From Cynocephalus volans (Eukaryota > Chordata > Mammalia > Dermoptera > Cynocephalidae), in contig NC_084464.1 of the NCBI RefSeq assembly GCF_027409185.1, positions 46,289,095-46,353,094 of the forward strand: 64,000 bases of DNA, given 5' to 3'. Both the position numbers and the translations under genes were made by a program. How positions within the stretch are numbered: the first letter of the stretch is position 1; each line of letters begins with the position of its first letter. Shown here in pieces: positions 54,874-64,000 of the stretch. The notes beneath the pieces are model-generated. The model saw nothing but the letters and a program-made list of their open reading frames with translations, had not been told where the DNA came from and ran no database searches.

Positions 54874-57800
54874 GTGGGTACGCGTCGGGACCGGGCCAAC
54901 GCCTGGAGACCCCTCTCTCCCCACCCTTCTCTTGGGTCCCCAGAGAGGACGGGCCGGACTTGAGGCGTGCCCCGGGGCGCTGGCAGGCGGCCCGCAGGAC
55001 AGGGAGCCGGAGGGGACACGGGTCCTAGTCCGCGCGGCGCGGGGCTCTCATCTCCCATCCTGACCCGGCTGCGAAGAATGGTGGGAATGGTGGGAGTGCC
55101 CAGGTGGCAGCCTCCGCCGCATGGCACAGCCCGGCTTCACCCTCTCCCGCTATAAAGTGCCAGCTGTCGTATCTCACAAAGGCACGTTAGAGCAAATCTA
55201 TCTATCTATCTATCTGTCTGTCTATCTATCTATCTATCTCTCTATCATCATCTATCTATCTATTACATCTCCCTCACCTCCTGCTGAAACTCCCACGCTT
55301 GCAGAATCTCGCGGCTCCCCTGGAGGAAATTCTGTTGATTTCCTTCTCCTAGGAACTTGGAACCTTCCACCAGGCTCTGTAGGCTTTTGTTTATGTTAAA
55401 ATTGTCTCTAGATTTTTCAAGTTCAAGATCTTTGAACCCCTTTTATGCCTGCAGCTCAAATTGTAGTTCTTGAAGTGAAATGAACCTCTTTGGATTAGTC
55501 TAAATGGCATATGCAGGATTCATCAGGAGGCTTATTCATCAAGAAATAAAGGTTTAGAAGGACTTGTTTAGGAAACCGAGGGATTCTTCAAACTTTTCCA
55601 AGGTCTGCTGTTAAACACTTGAATCTGGGGCTATAAGGATTGAGGGGAAAAGATCACTTTTGTGTGGCTTGGAAGGGGGATTGGAGGTGCTTTGTCAGTG
55701 TGAGTAAAATGTGTTGGTTCAGCAACGCTTTCATAGCCTGTTTTCTTTTCCTTCCTTGTTCTTTTGAGGTTTTTAAGAAGTGGAAGTTCATTTAGAAATG
55801 GCTTGGTTAGTTGTTGTTCCCCATTAGTTTATGGAACTTGAATTTGAGTGAGCTTGGACCAAAGAAGCCCAAGAGTGTAATAAATCATTAGGTATTAAAC
55901 GCTGAGTACCAACCCATGTCTTCACAGGAAGATTTTTAAAAAGCAGTATATGAGAAGAATCCTCCCCAGGTGTTCTCTTTGGGAAGGCAAAAACCAGTAC
56001 TGTTTGCTACTATTTCTCCAGCCCCTAGAACAATACTGGCTCATGGTAGGTACTCAAGATTTGTTGAATAAATAAAAGTATCAATTGGAGGACAGTACAT
56101 TTATAAATAAACTGATGGTGGTACTCTCTGTGATTCTCCTCCCCCTCCCCACCCAACCCTTATTGTAATTGTTAGTGTTTCCAAGAACAGAGTGGTTCAG
56201 AGGATCGCTTTGGGATGGGGTGGAGGTCAGGGTTTCCAGGAGGAGAAGGACTTAAGCTGGCCTTGAAGGATGTGAGGATTTGGGTAGATGAAGCATAGTG
56301 GGAGTGTTCCATGATCAGAGGCAGAGAAGTGAGAAAGGACTTATATGGGGCTTGCAGGGCACTGGGAGAAGAACTTCCTGCCTGGACCCTTGAGTAGTTG
56401 GGCACGATAAAGATAAATAATAATGGATGAGTACACATCCATCTATGAGTGCCATTCCTTCTCATGTTTATGTTCCCAGACCCTAGATCAGTGCCTGAAG
56501 ACTCACAGGTGATCACTAAATGTACACTGAATGCATGAAATGGGTTCTGAATCTCACCTGGATTACTGTGACACTCTGCAGTTCTGATGTCTGAGAGGTG
56601 AGGGAAAGACTTTAAGTTTGGAGGGGCCTCTGTCTCTAAGGAGTTGATGATGTAGCATTTGAAGGTTTGCCATAGATACCTTAACCCCCAGCATATCCTG
56701 CTGAAGTGAGAAACTTTGACATATTTTCTGCCCTCAGATACAGGTCAAGTTATTCTTAGTGCTCTCACTCAGAGACTGTTGAAATTTTGCTGAGGATTTA
56801 GCTGCCATATAGTAAAGCAAGACTAGGAAGTCTGTTGAGCACAGTGTTTTTACTTTGGGCCTCCTGCTGATGTGTCCAGTCTCTGCCATAACGTGTGGGT
56901 GGTATCTCCATTCCCTTGAGTTAAGACAGCTGACTCCTGACTTGCTTCTGTGTCTGTTGGAGAGATGGTAGATGCCCAAGAGCTTACCCAGCCTCTCATT
57001 CCTGTGACTCCTAGGGGCAGGGAGGATCTGCAGGCACTAGTTACACTAGGTGTGTTATTAATTAGAGGTGACTCTGGTTAAACCTAGTAAAAGATTTCTG
57101 AGCAAATGAGACTGTGCATTTGAATAATCCCTAGGTTAGCATGTCCTCTCTTTTTAAGTTTAGAAATAGTAGAGGGTGGGTCTCCTATATTCCCAACCCC
57201 TTTCTCCCCCAAGGACCCTGGGTTATTTAATGAGAGCTGTGGAATGATAGCTTCAGATTTGACCTTTGTATTAGGTGATATATCCTACCCCCACTAGTAC
57301 TGCCATCTTCAGCCTACCTTTATCCAGCTGTTTGAGTGACGAAGTAAAGCTGGCAGGAATAGGAACTTACAGCTGCAGTGGTTAGAAATGTTCCAAACCA
57401 CATGTGTGTTTGTTCATCTCTTTATGATCCCCCATTAAACACACACCCCTTATTCAACAAAGGCTTTGTTCTTATTCTTCAGCTACAACATATCCCCTTT
57501 TCTCACTGCACCCCTTTTCTCTTATACTGCTTGGGCTTAGGTCTTAACTTCTTACAGCCCTCACTGATGACCCTAATACACACAGATCTCTCAAGGTTTC
57601 TACTTCTTTGGAGCACATCATCTGTAGGGTACAGTAGTTCATTGACTCATACTTTGCTTACCTAGCTTTCTCAGTTTATCAGTCTGGCCTGCCAGTAAAA
57701 TGTTTACATGTAGTAACCCTCACCTATTGAGAATATGCCCGAGAATCAGAAAGTCAGCAAAGAAGACTTCTAGGAAAAAAAGTTGTTATAAACTTCATTT

Positions 57801-58779
57801 CTTCTGGCACTCACCTACTTACTTTACATTTATTCAGAGGCAGTATAGGATTATACTTAAGATGACTCAATCTGGAGTCAGGTTGCCTGGATTCACAACC
57901 CAGTGCCGCCACTGATTAGCTGCTTTTTTGGTTGACAAAAAAAGAGACAGAAAACAATACAAATCTAGCATAATTTACCCACCCCTCAGTCGTTTGAGGC
58001 TGTGTAGCCCTAAATACCTGGGTAGGCCCTAAGCAGTATTGTACTATATGTTAGTGCTATAATTTATGTTTATTATGACTTTTAGCTATCAAATTATGTT
58101 CAATATAGCTTGTTAATGAAAGCTGTTAAAAACTATAGTTTTCTATCCAAAATGATTCAAATATAAGTTTTGTTACTTAAAAGGATAAGCAATAGATTAT
58201 TTAGAAAGCGTGGTCATCCAAAATGTCTAGTCCTACAGAGGTTCTTGATTGCATGGGTTACACTTTATATAACACTGTCTCATTTTCTAATTGTTTAATG
58301 GATGCATGCCTCCAGTCTATAGCTTGGGAGCTTGAGACAGACAGTATTAAACTTGTTAACTTATGATATATTTTAGGGACAAATGATATAATTTATGGTA
58401 TATTTTAAATAGACAGTGGAGAGCATATAGCCCTGGGCACATAGCAGGCACTCAAATTCTCATGTAATGGAGAGTTTGCTATGTCTAGGGTTATAATGAA
58501 ACTGCTGATTTCTAGGAAAGCAATTTCTGTATGAGAATACAGTAAGATTTGGGTTAAAAGTAAATTCCGTCAACTAAAAGGCCAAAAGACCTGAGAAAAG
58601 GAAATGTTAAAAGAAAACCAATCATAATAGCTTAAAATTATAAATTGAATTATGAGCTAAATACTCATGTATGTGAATGGAAAGGTAAAGTAAAATGCAC
58701 TCCACAAGGTTCAGAAGCACAGAGAAACTAAACTAAAGGTCATAGTTGTAGAGGAGATTGTGTTATGGTTTAGGAAAAT
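54874..58779 (+). other. ANKS1A: ANKS1A intron 1, first part
   Basis: CpG-rich to about 55110, then ordinary intron. Ancient L2-like ends appear near 56020-56090 and 56470-56530, and a MIR at 57838-57925 (gtcaggttgcctggattcac). No exon 2 is seen. Confidence 0.5.
55196..55262 (+). repeat. (TATC)n microsatellite
   Basis: About 14 tetranucleotide units with TGTC interruptions in ANKS1A intron 1. Confidence 0.92.
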
Positions 58780-59115
58780 TCTGTGCAGTTATCCCTTGGT
58801 ATCCATGGGGTTTGGTTCCAGGACCGCCCTGCCCTGCCCCCCCTTCACAGATACCAAAATCTTCAGATGCTCAAGTCCCTTATGTAAAATGGCATAGTAT
58901 TTGCATATAACCTTTGCACATCCTCCCCTTATATTTTAAATCATCTCTAGACTACTTATAATACCTAATGCAATGTAAATGCTATGTAAATAGTTGTTAT
59001 ACTGTATCTTTAATTAGTATTATTTTTATTGTTGTGTTCTTATTATTTACTGTTCGTTTTTTTTCCTGAATATTTTCAGTCCATGGATGTGGAACACAGG
59101 GATACAGAGAGAATA
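58780..59115 (+). mobile_element. Tigger-type MITE (MER2/MER8-like)
   Basis: gttatcccttggtatccatg, accaaaatcttcagatgctc, catcctccccttatatttta and cagtccatggatgtggaaca form the inverted ends and core of a TcMar-Tigger nonautonomous element. Confidence 0.68.
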
Positions 59116-60010
59116 AGAAAAGAGGAAGCCAAAGAGGCTTGCTGGAGAAATCTGAAAATTTATAGACAATAGCAATAAATGTGACTATAAGCTAGTTTTT
59201 ACTCTGTTATTTTTTTGGGGGGGGAAGACTATCCCAAAACAGGCATGAATTTCTTAAGATATGAAAAGGTTCTGAAATAAGGAATGGAGAATGAAAATAT
59301 TTTTAAATGGATCCCATTTGAGGACAATAACAGGTTCTCCTAAATGTCAAAAGATATGACAAGTACTTTATTGTTTTTGAGAAAGGTTCCTAATGTTTCT
59401 TTAAGGAATTCAGACTTTTTGGTTTAAAAGAGTGGTTAGCATAATCATTCTATTGAAACTGTCCTTTATTCACCCTCAGAATGGATATATAGCTTGGAGA
59501 TTATAGTGGCATGACAGCTTTTTCTCATGCTGACTCTTTTTCTTTTGCCCTCCTAATGTGCCAGATTTCTTTTGAATGTGCCTATTTTGAGCAAAATTAT
59601 TTTAATATCCTAAGGAAGAGAGATAACACTAATATGTAAGGATTGTAGAATGGTAGCACCTGGACACAGGATCTCCTGGACTTGTCTGATCTAAGTTCCT
59701 GCTTTTCTAAGAGAATACAAAACCAGAACACAACTATCCACTAGGATAGCAGTTTTCTGGATCTTCCACTAAACTACCTTAATTAATTAAAAATAGTTTT
59801 TTAAGAACTTCTTAAAACTTTTAGGTGTGATTTTGTTGGAATGGCAGGCCTGTTCCTTCATTTTGGAATTGCTGTATATATTTGCTTTCTCTAAAGCACA
59901 ATGTGGTTCCCCAGTTAAAAAATAAAACAAACCAGTAAAAGGTAGCATGCCTGGAAATGACTTCTGTGGTGGTTACTTTATATCTAAAAATCGAGAAAGT
60001 GCCTAATCTT
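59116..60010. other. ANKS1A intron 1, no element recognised
   Basis: AT-rich intron sequence; nothing supported. Confidence 0.4.
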
Positions 60011-60110
60011 TTATTTATTTATTTAGGCAGCTGGCTGGTGCAGGGATTGGAACCCGTGACCTTGGTGTTAAAAGGCTGCACTCTAACCAGCTGAGCTAAC
60101 CGTCCAGTCC
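60011..60110 (-). mobile_element. SINE, old tRNA-Ile monomer
   Basis: ggcagctggctggtgcaggg and gagctaaccgtccagtcc with TTTA tail. Confidence 0.77.
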
Positions 60111-61659
60111 TTAGAGTGCTTAATCTTAAATTGAGGCATCTACTTGTAGTAAAAGATAATTTACATAAGTTTAATTAGCTGTCTCCCTTTTTCTTTACCA
60201 ATTGAAGTTCGGTTTTTACTGTCTTAGTTACAAAAATAAGAGACAGGAAACAGTGAAACAATCTTGTGGTCCAGAGAATTTGATTTGTATCCAGTCAACT
60301 TCAGCATGTTCACTTGTCACTGGAGGTTGTGGTCCCAGTGAAATTTGCATCATTGGCCAGAAAAATCCCTTCACAAGGTTCTTTTTCCCCCTAGATTTGT
60401 TCACCTCAAACAGCTGTGAATTTTGGTTTGCAAAAAAGGAAGTCCAGGCTATTCCTGCCCTAGTCTTCAGTAGGGAAAGTAAATTACTGGGTTTTGTAGC
60501 TGAGAGACACCAAGGAAACCCCAAAAGTAGACAGTGGAGAGTTTGTTCTGGGAAAAGCAGGCTCTCCTGTGGGTAGGAACTTGGTCGGGTTTTGGAGAGC
60601 CCTCAGAAAATGTTTCCCACACAGATTTACAAAAGATTGCTGGGAGATTTTCTGTGGTATAAAACATTATATTGTATAATATGTTACATTCATAGAACAT
60701 CTTCAAATAACTTTGGTGTGGTTAGAGTTAGTGGTAGTAATACTAGAAATTATATGGTATGGCTTCATATTTATCCTTTCTCAGTAATTTGTAGATCAAA
60801 TTTGTTTAGTTTACAAATCAAAAAAGAGTTTTTAATACAAGTTGGTTGTTTCTGCTTTAAATCAAGTCAGTTGTATTTGCTTGTAATGTTATTACCACTA
60901 TTTAAACTGGTGGAGGTGATCAGGAAGCAGACCTGCCTTCCTGGCTTACTTAACTTGTGAGGGCAGAGCCTGGAGGCTACGGGTCAGGCTCTGACTCACC
61001 TCTGCCTTGTGACTTAGGCAAGTTATGTAATGTCTCTCAGCCTCTGTGTCTTCATATGTACAATGGGCTTGGAATGGTACCTACCTTCTAAAGCAGCATC
61101 AGTTGAACAAAAATATGTAAGACACATAATGATTGGCATATTCCAGGGGCTTGTAAAGCTTGGCTGCTACAATCGTGATGGGAGCCGGATGCTTGCCAAC
61201 TTTGATGAATTGGAATGATGATCCTATTTAAAGATGTATATTCTGTTGATATTGCCATTTAAAAAATTATAACAATTGGTAGCAGAGGCTCCCAACTTTT
61301 TCAAGGAGTCCCATTTTTAAAAGCCTAAAAATGGTAGTGGTGGCAAAGTTACAAACTAATCCAAGTCCACAATTCCTTGTTTGGAACCTTGGGGCCAGAT
61401 ATGTTTTGGAATCTAGGATTTTTGGGTTGTTGGAGAGTGATACTGAGCCCCTACTGAGATTGTGGCAATACCCTGAAGCGTTATATTCATTATATTTCTG
61501 TGGTAAAACCTGTAAATATTCATACTACATGGGATAAATATAAAGCAGCTTCATATCAATTTAGGTCAGATTTTTCAGCTAAACCAGTTTGCTTCTAGCT
61601 TATGAAAATATATTGTCAGAGCTTTTTGGATTTCTGAATTGTAGATAAGGGATTATAGA
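60111..61659. other. ANKS1A intron 1 segment with MIR
   Basis: A MIR lies at about 60985-61150 (ttaggcaagttatgtaatgt, acaatgggcttggaatggta). The 124-codon open frame at 60202-60576 has no recognisable homology and no codon-like pattern; treated as chance. Confidence 0.45.
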
Positions 61660-62110
61660 CCTTTTCCTTTATCATAGAAAAATTGCAAGACACATAAAAG
61701 CACAAAGAAGAAAATAAAATCATTTATAATTCCACCACCTAAAGAAATTAACTTGTTGTGATTTTGTTGTACATACCTGTTTTTTCTGTGCAAACTTTTT
61801 TTTTTAACAGAAATGACACTGTTCTATGCATACATTGTCTCAAATTTTTGCTTAATATATTGTGAACATTTTATTTTCTATCCTCTTCAACCTTATTTAT
61901 AATGGATAAGTGGTATCCATGAATGAACTGTAATTTATTCAACCCCATCCCTGCTGTGGGTCATGAGTTTTTAGTTTTCTGCTCAAAAAAAAGGCTCTGT
62001 GATGTACATCCTTATAGACAAGTTTTTGTTTACACTCATGCTTATAACATTTTATATATTCATTAGGATGGTAGATATAATTTGAGTATTCAACTATTGC
62101 AAAAATCACA
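61660..62110 (-). mobile_element. L1ME-like 3' remnant
   Basis: agcacaaagaagaaaataaa, atttataattccaccaccta and tcttatagacaagttt-type text; same family as 26340-26960. Confidence 0.5.
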
Positions 62111-62434
62111 TATGTGAGCAAAAAAGAAAAAGGAAAAAATAAAATAAAATAAAAAATCACATATGTGCAGCTGAATTTGAGGACCCATAATAGTTCTGAG
62201 GCCCACTTACATCTCCTGGGTCCTTCTGATTGGGAAGTAATGTACTGATCTGTGGCTGCTAAATGCTGCTTATATTCAGGAAGTTGCCTTTGTGCAAGTG
62301 CTGAATTATTAGGGCCTCATGGGTTCTTCTTCAGAGGCAAAGTGTTTACAAGAGAGCCATTAATAATACAAATGCATGGAGCAATATGCCCCAAGCAGAA
62401 TGAAATGAAAACAGCTTTCTGTGGGAAATTTCAA

Positions 62435-62800
62435 ACATACAATTCTTTTTTGTTTGTTTGTTTTTTCCTCACTATTATGAGTTCCATTTATTGTAGCATG
62501 TACAAACTACCCATGGCCAGTGCTTGTCAGGGACCCAGGACACTGTCCAGCCTGTGCCAGGGAGCCATGATGTTAGGTGCATACCCCCTACCCTGCCCAC
62601 CTGGCTGCAGCTCCCAGCACCCCTGATGGCAGAGTAGCCAGAGTCCCAGTGGGCGACTGTCCCAGAGGGATCTACAATGGCACAAGGACCAAAGCTGGGC
62701 CCTGTGCCTTTTCAAACATAAAGTTCTTGCAAGACTGAGGCTGTGGCTTTGCCTGCATGTGATGGGATTCATCCTTTGTCATGGCTACACACTGCACTTA
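62435..62800 (-). pseudogene. Possible processed retrosequence, source unknown
   Basis: The minus strand is GC-richer than its surroundings and ends gtacatgctacaataaatgg, with AATAAA about 20 nt before an A-rich stretch (T/G-rich on + at 62443-62467). No parent gene or clear TSD recognised. Confidence 0.35.
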
Positions 62801-63482
62801 TCCCTCCCAGTGGTGACTAGAAACAACATGGTGTGTGACGCTCAATCAGGCCCTTACTGTGGAGGTGGTACTTTAACCTTAGAAAGATTGTTCTGAAGGG
62901 GATGTCTGCCTACACCACAGCCCTCTTTGTCCACATGAACCAACTCTTGACTTTATATTCCTTTTTCCTGACTAAGCATTCATTGTGATTTTCTTTTCAA
63001 TTTAAACACAATCCATTTCTCAAGTTATTTTTCCTTTTAAATTACAGTTGAGACCTATGTATAAAATGTCTGATGGCCAGAAAAGATTACGAAACAGATC
63101 AGTTCAGGGCTGTTTACTTGAGTCTGAAAGACTTAGACTTTATGGTCTTTAACTCTTTGCTGGGCCTGTGGAGGAGCCCCAGCCCTGGCTTTGTTCATAA
63201 CTCTCCATATCATGTTCACCATTCTTCCCCTGAGTCTGAGGACTCTTGTCCTCATTGGGTCCCGCCACCTGATTCTTACTTCTTCAGGTTGTCCTGAAGC
63301 TGTGATAAAACTTCAGTGCAAAGCCCAGCCCATATTGTAGTATTTGAGATATTAATTTACAAGTTGACTTACAACAGTCAGAGCTATTGCTACTGACTGT
63401 ATTGTAGGTGTGTGTGTACATGTGTATTTGGGACAGGTTTAGATAGTTTTCACTTCTTGAATGCTTAATACTTTGCTGTCTC

Positions 63483-63655
63483 TCTTTTTTTTTTTTTTAA
63501 AGATGACTGGTAAGGGGATCTTAACCCTTGACTTGGTGGTGTCAGCACCACGCTCTCCCAAGTGAGCCAACCGGCCATCCCTATATAGGGATCCGAACGT
63601 GTGGCCTTGGTGTTATCAGCACCACACTCTCCCAAGTGAGCCACAGGCTGGCCCT
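63483..63655 (-). mobile_element. CYN-type SINE, dimer
   Basis: Minus-strand dimer; tactttgctgtctct before and tactttgctctcttt after give a TSD of about 10 bp. Confidence 0.88.
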
Positions 63656-63684
63656 TACTTTGCTCTCTTTGTCCAAGAACTTTA

Positions 63685-63850
63685 CATCCCTGTTTTCTCA
63701 GTTTACATTCACAGCATGCCTGCTAGATAATTTTTATTATTCCCATTTTACAGATGAAGCAGCAAAGGTTTATAGAGAGATTAAAGTGAACCACCCAGGA
63801 CCACACAGAGGAGTGCAGAGCCAGGAGCCTTTGTGTCTCCGAAACTGTTG
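63685..63850 (-). repeat. MIR
   Basis: ttattattcccattttacag and atgaagcagcaaaggtttat, then cagagccaggagcc: MIR complement. Confidence 0.65.
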
Positions 63851-64000
63851 CTTGTCAAAGCACTGTGTTGACCACTTGGAGAAGTTGGTCTCCTTGGATG
63901 AGATCCAAGCCATCATTTACTATATGCTTAGGTAAAATTTTACCGAAAAGATTACTTAGGGATTTATTTATTTTTAACAGTTGCTTTTATAGCACTTACT

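Noticed and set aside
54394-54924. Long minus-strand frame (176 codons) opposite ANKS1A exon 1, proline-rich.
   Set aside because: A shadow of the glycine-coding GC-rich tract; no homology or splice context.
60202-60576. 124-codon open frame in ANKS1A intron 1.
   Set aside because: No recognisable domain, no splice sites or promoter, and an overlapping frame on the other strand of similar length.
63528-63935. 135-codon frame at the window end as an ANKS1A exon 2 candidate.
   Set aside because: It starts inside a SINE and runs through a MIR; it has no ankyrin-repeat text.
1-64000. CRISPR-like, phage-like or bacterial defence systems.
   Set aside because: Spliced mammalian genes and mammalian repeats fill the window; the repeated units are SINEs with TSDs, not regularly spaced direct repeats.

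Overview
This is a mammalian window, most likely from a colugo (Dermoptera, Galeopterus/Cynocephalus). About thirty interspersed copies of a tRNA-Ile-like SINE occur as monomers and head-to-tail dimers. They carry A/B-box-like blocks and paired phrases such as ggttcggatcc and ggttaagatcc. That architecture fits the CYN SINE family described from colugos; the species call is an inference, since no search was run. MIR, L2, MER5A, Tigger-type, MaLR and L1M remnants give the ordinary eutherian background.

Three protein genes are present in the order known from human 6p21. BLTP3A (UHRF1BP1) runs on + from before base 1: coding exons 2-21 lie between 4699 and 40996, with a 3' UTR to about 45690. 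TAF11 runs on -: five coding exons between 53208 and 46452, with a 3' UTR to about 45830. ANKS1A starts on + with coding exon 1 at 54692-54873, and its long first intron fills the rest of the window. All exon junctions keep frame with GT-AG borders. If exon 1 supplies the 44 coding bases expected from human, BLTP3A is 1440 residues; TAF11 is 211 residues. Both look intact. BLTP3A and TAF11 converge tail to tail with roughly 140 bp between their poly(A) sites. TAF11 and ANKS1A diverge head to head across about 1.5 kb of partly CpG-rich DNA.

Layout: 1-4698 is BLTP3A intron 1 (L1M remnants with a target-site-flanked insert); 4699-14307 holds exons 2-8; 14308-20849 is a large intron with hAT elements and a chimeric retrocopy; 20850-24973 holds exons 9-14; 24974-31074 is MIR/L2/MER5A/L1-rich intron around exon 15; 31075-31467 holds exons 16-17; 31468-39039 is an intron holding a minus-strand MaLR provirus split by an internally deleted L1; 39040-40996 holds the last four exons; 40997-45690 is 3' UTR; 45830-53208 is TAF11; 53209-54691 is the divergent promoter region; 54692-64000 is ANKS1A.

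The most unusual structure is at 17047-18635. A single pair of 14-bp direct repeats brackets three sequences in tandem, each with its own A-rich tail and poly(A) signal: an L1 3' end, an unidentified transcript and a UBE2C processed copy. This looks like one retrotransposition event with two template switches. Other notable items are a 2.16-kb L1 that joins 5' UTR to a scrap of ORF2 and 3' UTR, a short mobile copy of the same L1 5' UTR module at 1987-2226, a SINE subtype with a GC-rich hairpin replacing the anticodon arm, and an 87-base, stop-free, in-frame intron in BLTP3A. I found no prokaryotic-style system, CRISPR array or functional tRNA/rRNA gene.
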